Of a DNA stretch of 64,000 bases, positions 15,640-24,137 are shown one piece after another. A program made the translations under genes and the position numbers. Source of the stretch: Kitasatospora azatica KCTC 9699 (GTDB taxonomy: Bacteria > Actinomycetota > Actinomycetes > Streptomycetales > Streptomycetaceae); assembly GCF_000744785.1 (NCBI RefSeq), contig NZ_JQMO01000003.1:62001-126000 (forward strand), given 5' to 3'. The stretch's first letter is position 1, and each line of letters opens with the position of its first letter. Below the pieces are notes generated by a model. The model was not told the origin of the DNA. It saw nothing but the letters and a program-made list of their open reading frames with translations, and ran no database searches.

Positions 15640-15879
15640 TTGGTGGAAGCAAATGGCCACGTTTCTTGCAACCAACCGCGAGTTGTCGGTTCCTCCAGGG
15701 AGGCCTACCGGGACCGTACGCCCGACCCCCGACACCAGGCCGCCCACTGTGACGTTGCACAGCGTCTCCGCGCCGCTGCCCACGATCCCGTTGCCCAGCA
15801 GCGGATCCGCCAGGGCCGGCTGCGCGGCCGCCCCCAGAAAGGCGCCCAGCGACAGCAGCAGCACCAAACGGCGCGTCAC
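15640..15879 (-). pseudogene. Secreted protein of a conjugation-like operon, truncated
   Basis: A GTG overlapping the stop of the upstream gene (GTGA at 15876-15879) starts a signal peptide (RRLVLLLSLGAFLGAAAQPA, cleavage near ALA) followed by DPLLGNGIVGSGAETLCNVT. The frame then loses any familiar pattern near 15700. Short secreted proteins of this form occur in the type IV secretion-like loci of Streptomyces. That link is an inference from neighbours and pattern. Confidence 0.4.
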
Positions 15880-16520
15880 GACGCCTGCCTGATCGTCGTC
15901 CAGCCCGAGAGGTTGAAATGCGCGTCCCCGGGGCGGCGACCTGAGGCTGGGTCTGCCCGCCCGCCTGCGAGACCGCGGCGCTGGTCGCCGCCGAGGACAG
16001 CTTCCAGTCCTTGTTCTCCCACACCGCACCCAGCGTCGAGATGACGTGGGAGTCCTTCTCCGCGTCCGTCTCGCCCGCCTTCTGCGCCACCTTCGTCAGC
16101 AGCCACGCCGTCACCCGGGTCGGCGAGGACTGCAGCACCTTGTACCCGACGACGTTGGAGCGCACGAACGCCCCCGCCGGCAGCGGCTCGGTGGTCGCCA
16201 GGCCCCTCGCGGTGCGCTGCTGGACCTCAGTGCGCTGGGCCTGCTCGCGGATGCGCTGCTCGTTGGCGGCGCTGCGGTCGCCGGCGGCCATCTAGGCGGT
16301 GCAAGTCGCCAGTTGCTGGCCGGCCAGCGTCGTGGTGCCCTGCATGTTGGTGCTCGACGCGGCGGTCAGCAGGGCTATCGCCCTCCTCGGTGGTGTCCCG
16401 GGAGCCCGGTCTGGGCGCCGGCGGCGCTCGTGGTGGTGCCGCGCAGACGCGCCGACCGGCGCGGCGACTCCACCAGACCGTCCCCATCTGGAAGGGGTCT
16501 GCTGGCCATGGGCATCTGGG
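15876..16520 (-). pseudogene. Conjugation-like operon protein, broken by nonsense and frameshift
   Basis: The minus-strand frame gives AIALLTAASSTNMQGTTTLA and GQQLATCTA, hits TAG at 16292-16294, and continues in the same frame as MAAGDRSAANEQRIREQAQR, FVRSNVVGYKVLQSSPTRVT and LGAVWENKDWKLSSAATSAA. A one-base slip near 15930 then leads to FNLSGWTTIRQAS and a stop that overlaps the next start. A GAG-to-TAG change would explain the stop. The order looks like a secreted, NTF2-like assembly protein followed by a second secreted protein. The true start is uncertain. Confidence 0.5.
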
Positions 16521-16556
16521 GTGGCGGCCTCCCGGGGGTACGACCTGGTGCAGGGT

Positions 16557-16976
16557 TCACAGATGGCGTTCAAGCAGTGCAACCGCCCAGCCGTATCCGC
16601 CGTTCTTGCGGAGGTACTCCACGAGGACGTGCCGCGGCGGTTGGTTGCTGCGGTACGGGTCGGCGCAGGCGCCGGTGTACAGCCCGCCACCGGGCCCTGC
16701 GTACAGCCCTCCGCCCGGGCCGGTGTAGAGGCCGCCGCCCGGGCCGGTCGACAGTCCGCCGCCAACACCGGTGTGCAGCCCACCTCCCGCTCCGGCAGAG
16801 AGGCCTCCGCCAATACCGGTGTACAGCCCGCCACCAAGGCCCGCGTACAGCCCGCCACCGATACCGGTATAGGCGCCGCCGCCAACGCCCGTGTAGAGCC
16901 CGCCACCGATACCGGTGTAGAGGCCTCCTCCGACACCGGTGTATCGGTCCCTGGGCCACGTATTTCTGTTCGTCAT
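16557..16976 (-). CDS. Protein built of GGGLYTG octapeptide repeats
   Basis: The 139-residue protein starts MTNRNTWPRDR and then consists of eleven tandem octapeptides with the pattern (Y/S/H)(T/A)Gx GGG(L/A), x being V, I, L, A or P. A conserved-looking tail ends it (DPYRSNQPPRHVLVEYLRKN, GGYGWAVALLERHL). There is no signal peptide or transmembrane segment. Such glycine/tyrosine-rich arrays are expected to be flexible or to self-associate, but no function is known to me. From memory, similar short proteins beside a gene like the one at 17084-17572 occur in other streptomycetes; I could not check this. Confidence 0.7.
   Translation of the reverse strand: MTNRNTWPRDRYTGVGGGLYTGIGGGLYTGVGGGAYTGIGGGLYAGLGGGLYTGIGGGLSAGAGGGLHTGVGGGLSTGPGGGLYTGPGGGLYAGPGGGLYTGACADPYRSNQPPRHVLVEYLRKNGGYGWAVALLERHL
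16680..16943 (-). repeat. Eleven tandem 24-bp coding repeats
   Basis: Each 24-bp unit encodes one GGG(L/A)-type octapeptide of the protein above. Units share the core encoding GGCGG...CTGTACACGGG but differ at wobble positions. This indicates an old array kept by selection on the protein rather than a fresh slippage product. Confidence 0.8.
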
Positions 16977-17083
16977 GTCGGCACCGTATCGTCCAGGTCC
17001 GACATTGTTCGATGGGCTTTCAGAAGAGGTGTGCCGTTTTGGGATTGCTTGCCCAGGCCGGTTGACGGGCACGTGCGAATCGG

Positions 17084-17572
17084 TCAGCGGTCGGGCCGTA
17101 GTCCGGACGGCAGATCGGCGAGGATCCCGAACGGGCCGGTCAGCCAGCCGCTCGCCCCCATTGCACACACCCGAATCCGGTCCTCGTCCTCCGTCAGGTC
17201 CAGCTGGTGGATGGTGGCCCGGGCGTCCGGCGGGTACGCCCGGGCCTCGCAGCGGCGGCGCCCCTCGGCGGTGGCCCGCAGCGAGAGGACGGGCTGGTCG
17301 GCCCCGTTGCCCGACGGCAGCAGCCACGTCGCCGGGTCGGTGACCACCTGCGCCGGCTCCAGGCCGGTGACCGCCGGGCCGTCCTCCTGGACGAAGCTCG
17401 TGCTCAGGGCCCGACGCACCGTCAACCACCCGTCCGCGACAAGTCGGCGCGTCGCCGCCGCCAGTTCCGGCACGCGCTCGAGCTCTTCCACGGGCGACGC
17501 GTTGCGCCGCCTGGGCACCTCGGGCGAGCCCGCCCGGCGCAGCACGGCCGTGACGTGGTGCCCGCGCGGCAA
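17084..17572 (-). CDS. Hypothetical protein next to the GGGLYTG-repeat gene
   Basis: About 162 residues: VTAVLRRAGSPEVPRRRNAS, PVEELERVPELAAATRRLVA, then LSLRATAEGRRRCEARAYPP and VCAMGASGWLTGPFGILADL. It is a soluble alpha/beta-type protein without a signal peptide or a motif that I recognise. The frame begins at a TTG and the first residues (PRGHH) look odd, so the true start may have been lost at the junction near 17575. It lies upstream of and on the same strand as the repeat protein, so the two probably form a pair. Confidence 0.6.
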   Translation of the reverse strand: MPRGHHVTAVLRRAGSPEVPRRRNASPVEELERVPELAAATRRLVADGWLTVRRALSTSFVQEDGPAVTGLEPAQVVTDPATWLLPSGNGADQPVLSLRATAEGRRRCEARAYPPDARATIHQLDLTEDEDRIRVCAMGASGWLTGPFGILADLPSGLRPDR

Positions 17573-17858
17573 CCCCCGCCGCTTCCCTACCGGTCGAGAT
17601 CAGGCGACAGAAACCTGCTGGCAGTCAAGATCGAATGGCAAACGGTCAAGGTCCCCTGTCAGAGGACACTGACTGACGGGGCGCCCGCGCCACAGATGAC
17701 ACAGATGACGCACGCGGGCTCCTCCACCAGGGCAAACACGACCCTCAAGACACAGGCGAAACAGGGCGAAACAGACATACAAGGACGGGCTGCCGGAACG
17801 AAAAACAGCCCGCCACAGCCTCCCGATCCGCCACCTCGGCACAGCGGGTGAGCCTGCG
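17573..17858. other. Intergenic stretch, no gene seen
   Basis: No convincing frame is visible. The sequence includes the short repeat ACAGATGACACAGATGAC near 17694-17710. It separates the repeat-protein pair from a short protein tail. Confidence 0.3.
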
Positions 17859-17980
17859 TCAGGCCTGCGTGCCGTTCTGGACCCCGTACGCCCAGCCGTG
17901 AGGCACCGGGTTCCCCTCATCGGCGCGCAGCGCCTCGTAGCTCCGACCGGGGTACCAGATCGTCCACAGTGAACGAAGCC
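17859..17980 (-). pseudogene. C-terminal tail of an unidentified protein
   Basis: The minus strand reads SLWTIWYPGRSYEALRADEG and NPVPHGWAYGVQNGTQA to a TGA at 17859. The aromatic-rich, protein-like composition suggests a real C-terminus, but upstream of 17980 the frame loses sense. The family is not recognised. Confidence 0.35.
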
Positions 17981-18147
17981 ACCCAGCACCTGATGCCGGC
18001 CCGCGCGCGGCAGCGGCGAGTCCGGCGACTCACCGTGGCGCAGCGGACGCACGCTCACCGCCGCTGCCACGCCCGACTGCTGGGCCGTCTCGCCGAACGG
18101 GTCGCGAACGTCTCCTGGGTGTGGACGACCGCGGTGAGACGTTCGGT

Positions 18148-18582
18148 CTACTGGTTCAGGGCTGCGGCGGGTAGCGGTTCTACGCCCACGATCCGGCGGA
18201 TCCGGCTGGGCTCGACGAACACGGAGACGCGGCGTTCTCCAGGGATGCGCCATTCGTAGCGCTCGGCGCCGAGGTACTTGTGGGCGAGTACGTCCATCTG
18301 CTGCTCGGCTTCCGGGCCGGTCACGAAGCGGACGGCTTGGCCGTGGATCTGGACGCGGTCGTAGGGGTCGGCCTGGTCGGCGTTGGACAGGCACACCCGG
18401 GGGTCCAGGCGCAGATTGCGCTCTTTGACGCGGCCGACGGTGGTGTTGAACCACACCAGGTCGCCATCGAGGTGCACCCACATGGGGGTGACGTGCGGCG
18501 ATCCGTCGCCCGAGGTCGTGGCTACGAACCAGAAGCGGGGTTCGCGCACCCGGGCTCGGAGTTCTTCCGTCCAACCGCTCAC
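18148..18582 (-). CDS. Pyridoxamine 5'-phosphate oxidase-fold (PPOX/F420-type) protein
   Basis: The 144-residue protein contains REPRFWFVATTSGDGSPHVT, PMWVHLDGDLVWFNTTVGRV, KERNLRLDPRVCLSNADQAD and VQIHGQAVRFVTGPEAEQQM. This is the split beta-barrel pattern of small PPOX-class reductases that use FMN or F420. GTG 18580-18582 is chosen since GGGGGTGG precedes it and homology begins at VSGWTEEL. It stands alone between degraded stretches, so its partner and substrate cannot be inferred. Confidence 0.85.
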   Translation of the reverse strand: MSGWTEELRARVREPRFWFVATTSGDGSPHVTPMWVHLDGDLVWFNTTVGRVKERNLRLDPRVCLSNADQADPYDRVQIHGQAVRFVTGPEAEQQMDVLAHKYLGAERYEWRIPGERRVSVFVEPSRIRRIVGVEPLPAAALNQ

Positions 18583-19197
18583 AGCCACCCCCAGCGAGAT
18601 CTGACGTTGTGTCAGGCTACCTGGCCCCGCCGAATGACGCGAGAGTGGCGCTGAGCCGTGACGGTCCCACTCCACCTGGTCGGGCGCCGCGATCCCGGCG
18701 GTCGGCGAATCGCGGATCGCCGGCCAGTCGGCTTGCTCCGCGTCGAGCAGCGCATCGGCCCGCTCTCGGCCGCGGCCCAACTCCGGCCGGGCGGTACGGC
18801 CGTCGGGCTCGGCGGCGCCGCCCAGTCGGCGGGCCTCGTCGGTGCACCCCAGGGAAACGGGGAAGCGGCGCTCCACGAAGTCGGCCGCTCGGCGGCCTCT
18901 GCGGGGCGCTCGCGGCCGCGCGGCGCCACTGGAGCAGGCCGGCGCCCGCTCCAGTTGCTCGGGCCAGTGGCTGCGTCCGAAGCCCGCCTCGGCGAGCACC
19001 CAGCAGGCGCCCTGCTCACGCCGGTCGGGTTGGCCGGCCCGTCTGAGGGCGGCGGTCATCCCCGAGGCCCGCGAACTCCTCAAGCTCGCCCCCCCACCCC
19101 GGCCCGCGCCCCCGCACATCATCGCGCGGGCGGTGACCGTGTCGGCGAGGTTGTCGCGGGCGGCGAGCATCGCTCGGGTGGTGACGACCTGGGCTCC
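18583..19197. other. 615-bp stretch without a defensible gene
   Basis: Long frames are open on both strands because of the GC bias, but none shows domain-like sequence. One minus-strand frame (for example ALLDAEQADWPAIRDSP) is faintly protein-like and could be the decayed start of a gene once fused to the PPOX frame. I make no call. Confidence 0.3.
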
Positions 19198-19587
19198 TCA
19201 CTGGTGGGCGGACTGGACCGTGGGGTGTGTGTCGTCGCCGGCAAGCACCGCGTCGACGGTCTCAGTGAACTCGACGAGCTTGTCGGCGCTCAGCCCGGCG
19301 GCCGCAGCCAACGGTCCCTCTGAGGCAATCAGCCACAGCTGGTAGTCGCGCAGGAATTCCCGGAACTGCGCGACACGCCCGTCGTCGGTCAGGTAGTCGT
19401 GGGGGCACAGGTCCGAGAGGCCGTTGGGCTGGCGCCCGATCGACCTCAGCCAGAAGGCCTGCCATTCGCGCAGCCACGGCATCGCGCGGTAGGTGGGATT
19501 GGCCTCGACGTACATCGCCGCCAACGCCATGAACGTCTCCTGCTGGATGTCGTGCGCGTGTGCCCAGTGCATGCGGAACCTGAACAT
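19198..19587 (-). CDS. Hypothetical protein divergent from a TPR gene
   Basis: The 129-residue soluble protein is rich in tryptophan and aromatic residues: MFRFRMHWAHAHDIQQETFM, ALAAMYVEANPTYRAMPWLR, EWQAFWLRSIGRQPNGLSDL and HDYLTDDGRVAQFREFLRDY. It is largely helical by appearance. I do not recognise the family. The frame extends further upstream, but the extension is arginine-rich shadow sequence, so ATG 19587 is preferred. It points away from the TPR gene, leaving about 300 bp between them. Confidence 0.6.
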   Translation of the reverse strand: MFRFRMHWAHAHDIQQETFMALAAMYVEANPTYRAMPWLREWQAFWLRSIGRQPNGLSDLCPHDYLTDDGRVAQFREFLRDYQLWLIASEGPLAAAAGLSADKLVEFTETVDAVLAGDDTHPTVQSAHQ

Positions 19588-19891
19588 CGACCAGCTCAAC
19601 GGATGTCCGCCTTTCCGTGTCCGGGCCGGCCGTGCAGACCGGTTCCATGTGGTGGCCGCTACCGAACGGCCCGCATCCGGCAGTGGCACCCGAACAGCGC
19701 CAACGACCGTGACATTCACCGTAGCCCGCCGGCTGCACGGCTTCCGCAGTTTTTCCGACACGCCGGTACCGACGCGGCCGCAGCAGGGCACGAGACTGCG
19801 TCGAGGTCGATGGGCGGGCCGCAGAAGTCCCCCGGGGCGCTTGTGCGTTCGAGTAGGGTGGGCGCCTCGAGGGTCGGCAGGGGGGGACTTG
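19588..19891. promoter_or_regulatory. Divergent upstream region
   Basis: About 300 bp between the starts of the two divergent unknown genes. A very strong ribosome binding site (GGGGGGACTTG before ATG 19892) ends it. I see no clear operator. Confidence 0.4.
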
Positions 19892-21247
19892 ATGGCTTCG
19901 TCGGCCAACGGCTGGCAGTTGCGGGTGAACGAGCTCTACTGGGAAGGTGTGGAGGCCAGCGCGCAGGCTCAGCGAGCCGAAGGCGCGGAGCGCCGTCGGC
20001 TCTTTCTGCGGTCGCTGGACCAGCACAGCCGGGCTGCCGGAATCCTGCGCGTGGAGCTGGACGCCCTCCCGGACGAACCGCGGCTGAACGAACAGCTCGC
20101 GTCCCTGCTGTACTCCATGGGGTCCTCGCAGACCGCCATGGACCTGATCGACGAGGCTCTGTCGTCACTCGATGAGAGCGAGAGCCGCTACGAGCGATCC
20201 GGGCCTGCCTCACCGCAGTTGGCGCTGCGAATCGGCGATGTCCGTGCACGCCGCGCCGTGACCCACTCCGCCGCCGGGCACGCGGCTTCCGCGCTCACCG
20301 ACACCGACCTGGCCGTGGAGGCGTACGTAGGGGCTGGGCTGCAGTCCGCGGTTCCTCCCCTCTCGCTGGACTTCGCCCGCCTGCTCAGCATGGTCGCGGC
20401 CGTGCAGGCACAGCACGGCGACCCTGACCAGGCCCTGTTCAGTGCTGGACAGGCCCTGGGCCGGTACCGGGACGCGATCGACGTCCTGACCGCCGACCCC
20501 GGCGCGCACATGGGCTACGCCATCGACATGGCCGCGGCGGTTGCCTCCCGGGTCGAAGCCGGCCGTGCCAACTGGGACTACGCCCTGGCCGTGGACGACT
20601 TCACGCTGAGCACCGCCGAACAGGGGTGGGGCGACCTCGCGAGTGCGCTGGCCCGCACTGGCGTCCATCTGCGCGCGGCGGGCCGCCCGGCCGAGGCGGC
20701 ACCACTGCTCGCCCGGGCGGCCTCCCTCGATCCAACCGCTGTTCCGGCTCAGGAACGCATCCTGGCCGAGGGGGTACCGGTCAGTCTCGGCGAGGCGGTT
20801 CTGCTGGCGGGAGCGGTCCTGGGCGAGCGTGTCGAGGCCCTGCACCGTGCTCTCGCCTCCGGCGAGTCCGCCTCGGTGACGGGCCGGTTGCCGCATCAGG
20901 CGGCCCCGCCGTATGCCCGGCGCCTGGGCCAACTGGCAGCGGGCCTGTGGCATTCGGAGGGCGCCCCGGATGTCGCCTGGCGGCTCGCGCTGGAAAGCCA
21001 CCTGCTGTATGACAGCGCCTTCCGGCACCTCGTCGGGGATCCGCAGAACTGGCTGCGGGAGCACGGCGAGGGGTGGTCGCAGACCGGGATCACTGCCCTG
21101 CGCCTGGCCCTCGCACGGGGCAGCCAAGCCGCCCACGACGACTTGTGCCGCCCGCTGGCAGCGCTGTCCGAGCGTCTGGAGGAACTGGCCGAGGCGGGCC
21201 ATCCTGTTGCCGCGGCTGCGGAGCTGGCGCGGATGACCGCAGGCTGA
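19892..21247 (+). CDS. Tetratricopeptide-type helical repeat protein
   Basis: The 451-residue protein is helical throughout with TPR-like units, for example LASLLYSMGSSQTAMDLIDE, RRAVTHSAAGHAASALTDTD, MVAAVQAQHGDPDQALFSAG and VHLRAAGRPAEAAPLLARAA. No N-terminal DNA-binding or enzyme domain is visible, so it is probably a scaffold or a sensor part of a larger system. ATG 19892 follows GGGGGGACTT. Its divergent neighbour at 19198-19587 is unknown. A relationship is possible from position only. Confidence 0.7.
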   Translation: MASSANGWQLRVNELYWEGVEASAQAQRAEGAERRRLFLRSLDQHSRAAGILRVELDALPDEPRLNEQLASLLYSMGSSQTAMDLIDEALSSLDESESRYERSGPASPQLALRIGDVRARRAVTHSAAGHAASALTDTDLAVEAYVGAGLQSAVPPLSLDFARLLSMVAAVQAQHGDPDQALFSAGQALGRYRDAIDVLTADPGAHMGYAIDMAAAVASRVEAGRANWDYALAVDDFTLSTAEQGWGDLASALARTGVHLRAAGRPAEAAPLLARAASLDPTAVPAQERILAEGVPVSLGEAVLLAGAVLGERVEALHRALASGESASVTGRLPHQAAPPYARRLGQLAAGLWHSEGAPDVAWRLALESHLLYDSAFRHLVGDPQNWLREHGEGWSQTGITALRLALARGSQAAHDDLCRPLAALSERLEELAEAGHPVAAAAELARMTAG

Positions 21248-21284
21248 GTCCCCGGGCTGGACCGTTGTCGGCCCTCGGGACCCA

Positions 21285-21710
21285 TCACTGTGCTTCACGG
21301 GCGCCCACCGCGTAGGACCGGCTAGACGACGGCTCGGTGGAGGGGGATGAGCCTGCCGGCGCGACGGCCCGGCCGACCCGCTCTACCAGCCGGTGCTGTT
21401 CCCCGAGGGCCCGGCGCAGCAGGGCGAGGGCCGCGTCGGCGTCGGGGCAGCGCAGGGGTTCGTTTCTGTTGGCGTCGGAGACGATGCCGCTGTCGATCGG
21501 CTCGGTCCAGATGCCGCGCTGGACGTCGTACTCCTCGATCCAGCCGACGGTGCGGCCGGCGCGCTGGAATTCCTGGACCCCGGGTGGGCGGGCCAGGTGA
21601 GGTGGACCTGGCCGTCGCCGAGCGCGGCGCGGTTCGGGGTGCCCAGGCCGCTGGCGGGAGGGAGGCGGGCTCCAACGACTACCGCGCTGCTGAGCCCGCG
21701 GCCGTGACAC
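21285..21710 (-). pseudogene. Frameshifted hypothetical gene
   Basis: In one minus-strand frame SSAVVVGARLPPASGLGTPN and ALGDGQVHLTWPAHPG are readable. One base further on, near 21595, the sense continues in another frame as VQEFQRAGRTVGWIEEYDVQ, RGIWTEPIDSGIVSDANRNE and ALALLRRALGEQHRLVERV. A single missing G in a run (CCGGGG) explains it. The protein family is unknown to me. The two halves make one coherent protein of about 140 residues. Confidence 0.5.
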
Positions 21711-21787
21711 GCGTCGGGGCGGGCACCCTCACCCGTTGGCTCTCGCTCGCTGCCGATCTCCCCTGCTGAGCGGCGTCAGGAGAATGC

Positions 21788-22522
21788 TCACGAGGTGCGG
21801 CACTGGTCCACTACAGCCATGAACACCCGCAGGTTCGGGATGCTATCGGCCAGCGCGCGGGCCCAGGAGGACGATTCGCCGGTCTTCGTCACCGCGACGA
21901 GTCCGCCGCCGAGCTTGACCTGCGCTACCTGGTTCCAGGGCACCAGTTGCTTGCGGTACGCGATGCCGGCGGTGGAGATGGCGAAGTCGCCGAAGTCCAG
22001 GACCTGGCCGGCCAGGAGCGCCTCCTGCGCTGTGGCGCCCTGGGCCAGCAGTACCGCGCGCTGCAGGGCCGGAGCCCAGGTGCCGGGGTTCTGGTAGAAA
22101 TTGGTGACCGTCACGCTCGCCCCCGGCGCCACCAGCACGCACGTGTGCATGATCGGCCCCGGTATGCCGTTCATGACCCTCTGCACCTTCTTCTCGTAGA
22201 GCCGGACCCGGTCCCACCGCACGGCCACCGTGCCCGCACCGGTCTCCTGGTCGACGATCATGCCGTGCTCGAACAGGTGCAATCGCTTTGCTCCCTGTCT
22301 GCGGTTGAAGTCCGGATAGCGGCGCAGGACCACGTAGTAGTAGATCACCGCCGGCACCACGAAGGCACAGAACAGAATCACGAGCATCAGGTAGAACACG
22401 GACTTCACGAACCACCCGAACCGCTGGGGCTTGAAGGTGGCGAGCAGCGCACCCAGTTCGTGTTCTGCCGCCCGTTCGGCAACGGCAGGGGGCAGGGGTT
22501 CCAAGGGGGCTGTCGCAGGCAT
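21788..22522 (-). CDS. DUF6585-type membrane-anchored protein
   Basis: The 244-residue protein has one strong transmembrane segment near residues 40-60 (VFYLMLVILFCAFVVPAVIY) after a cytosolic start (ELGALLATFKPQRFGWFV). A PH-like beta-rich domain follows: RLHLFEHGMIVDQETG, VAVRWDRVRLYEKKVQRVMN, FGDFAISTAGIAYRKQLVPW. This layout is that of the DUF6585 family in Streptomyces, whose function is unknown. ATG 22522 is preferred to the in-frame TTG at 22531, as GAGAG is close. Confidence 0.75.
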   Translation of the reverse strand: MPATAPLEPLPPAVAERAAEHELGALLATFKPQRFGWFVKSVFYLMLVILFCAFVVPAVIYYYVVLRRYPDFNRRQGAKRLHLFEHGMIVDQETGAGTVAVRWDRVRLYEKKVQRVMNGIPGPIMHTCVLVAPGASVTVTNFYQNPGTWAPALQRAVLLAQGATAQEALLAGQVLDFGDFAISTAGIAYRKQLVPWNQVAQVKLGGGLVAVTKTGESSSWARALADSIPNLRVFMAVVDQCRTS

Positions 22523-22912
22523 GACTCTCAACTTTCGCTAGGAAATGGGTCCATTGCGTGCTCGTATCAAGCGGTACCGCAGCCTCTCCTGCTCTGCTCC
22601 CACCGTCCAGAAGATCACGGAAATTCTGGCCCGGTGTCAGCCACAGTCCGGCGAAGCCATGTGGAAGCTATCCCGCCCCTGTGACAACGTCCCCGACCAG
22701 CCGCACCCGGATCGGATGATCGGCGATCGATGCGTCGGGAGAGTGGACTTGACGGATCATCAGCATATGGACGAACCAGGCCGCACCTGGTACCGCGGGT
22801 TCCGCCGCTGCCTGCCCGACCCGAGCCAAACGGCTCGCCCTCGCCCGGCCGCTCGGACCGCCGGTCCTGGACAAAGCGGAGCACCGGCAGGTCGGGCAGC
22901 CCGGCCAGGTCG
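22523..22912. other. Intergenic and decayed stretch before the integrase tail
   Basis: No clear gene. The last 150 bp may be decayed upstream parts of the integrase, but I cannot read its catalytic motifs there. Confidence 0.3.
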
Positions 22913-23491
22913 ATCTGCGGACACAAGAACATCAACACCACCATGGGCTACAACACGGTCTGTCCGGCCCAGGTGATCGAGGCTCACCGGGCTTTCATCG
23001 CTCGCCGCGGAGCCCTGCCGCCCAGCGAGGAGTGCCGCACCCCGACCAGCGACGAGTGGGACGAGTTCCTCGCCCACCTCGAGAAACGGAAAGCTTCCAT
23101 CGGAACCTGCGCACGCGCCTTCGGAACACCGTGCATCCATGCGCACGCCTGTGTCAGGTGCTCGCTCCTCCGACCCGATCCGGACCAACGGGAGCGAGTC
23201 GTCAGCATCCGTGACAACCTCATCGCCCGTATCGCTGAAGCCGAACGCGAAGGCTGGCTCGGTGAGGTCGAGGGGCTTCGCGTCAGCCTGGCCGGCGCCG
23301 AAGCTCACCTGCTTGATCGTCGGTTGCCGGCGGCACGGGGTGCGAACGCGGGCGGACTCCACCTCGTCGACGGGCGGCCGGTTTGTACGGCCGGCCGCCC
23401 GGATTGCCCGCCATCGGTGCCCGGCGCCGTGGGGGTGTACGTGCCGGACGGTGTGGAGCAGGCGCAGCCGAGCGTCCTGGCGGGGGGGTGA
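22913..23491 (+). pseudogene. Tyrosine recombinase (integrase) C-terminal tail
   Basis: The frame enters at ICGHKNINTTMGYNTVCPAQ, which is the GHxxxxTTxxYx block holding the catalytic histidine and tyrosine of phage-type integrases. It continues VIEAHRAFIARRGALPPSEE, FGTPCIHAHACVRCSLLRPD (a C-rich zinc-like segment) and LIARIAEAEREGWLGEVEGL. This tail is typical of the multi-recombinase transposons of actinomycetes. Everything before the GH box is missing, including both arginines, so it is inactive. Homology ends near 23310 and the frame stops at 23489-23491. Confidence 0.75.
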
Positions 23492-23527
23492 CGAGTAGGG
23501 CTGACCAGGAGTGTGGGGGGCATGGCC

Positions 23528-23571
23528 GAAGATCGCTTCCCGGACGATGAGTGATCGCTTCACGGAGCCGG
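23528..23571. repeat. Possible element end, similar to 45903-45946
   Basis: The stretch GAAGATCGCTTCCC, then AGTGATCGCTTC and CGGAG, closely matches 45903-45946 (GAAGATCGCCTCCC, AGTGATCGCTTC, CGGAG) with the same spacing. It starts 37 bp after the integrase stop. It may be the terminal sequence of the transposon that carried the recombinase. Confidence 0.45.
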
Positions 23572-23754
23572 GGCGCCCTTGGCTGGCAGACCGCGCCAAC
23601 GCCGCTCTGATGTCCGGGCCGCGCCGGCCCGGTAAGGGCGCCTTCGGCGTCGCTCATGAGGGGTCAGGAGGGCGGCACGGCCAGGTAATCACCGTGTTCC
23701 AGGTCTTCGAGCAGTGTCGGGTGGGTGGGCGACCAGCCGAGCAGCTCCTGGGTA

Positions 23755-24012
23755 TTCGTACTGGAGGCGGGCCAACTGGCGATCATCGCGGTGACACCAG
23801 CACTCCGCGAACGCGACTTGGCCAAGGCCGCGTCGCTCACCGAAGCCGTGGCGGAGGCGCTGCGGCAGCGCGGTGTCGCCGACCGGCTGGCCGGCCTGGC
23901 TGCTCAGACCGGCTGGGCCGCCTTTCACCACGCGGCCCAAGCCTGGATCGACGACCCTTCGCAGAGCTTGGGCGCGCATCTCCGCCAAGCCTTCGATGGC
24001 CTCCGTCACCGG
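23755..24012 (+). pseudogene. TetR-family regulator C-terminal fragment
   Basis: The frame LEAGQLAIIAVTPALRERDL, AKAASLTEAVAEALRQRGVA and LAAQTGWAAFHHAAQAWIDD resembles the end of TetR regulators (LRxRxLAKxxxLxxAxAxALRxRGV...ALAAxxGxAAF). No DNA-binding domain precedes it and the frame becomes disordered past 24012. Confidence 0.5.
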
Positions 24013-24137
24013 GCGGCGTGCTGCCGTCGGGGTTCGGCGGGTCCGAGGGCGGCATCCACGGGGTGCCCGGGTGCCCGTCTCCACCGCCGCCCCAGCCGCC
24101 CCAGCCTCCGCCGCCGTGGCCTCCGTCGTGGGTCCAT
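24006..24137 (-). CDS. Possible 43-residue ORF
   Basis: An AAGGAG six bases before ATG 24137 is a good start signal, but the product is arginine-rich and low in complexity. The next frame encodes an equally odd glycine/tryptophan-rich sequence (HGGGGWGGWGGGGDGHPG). Either a frameshift or chance explains this. I keep it only because of the ribosome binding site. Confidence 0.2.
   Translation of the reverse strand: MDPRRRPRRRRLGRLGRRWRRAPGHPVDAALGPAEPRRQHAAR

Noticed and set aside
16680..16943. Regular 24-bp repeats resembling a CRISPR array
   Set aside because: The units are contiguous without spacers and encode an octapeptide pattern in frame, so they are coding repeats.
18617..19170. Minus-strand frame upstream of the PPOX gene as a fused N-terminal domain
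   Set aside because: The extension has no recognisable domain, and a GTG with a good ribosome binding site lies where PPOX homology begins.
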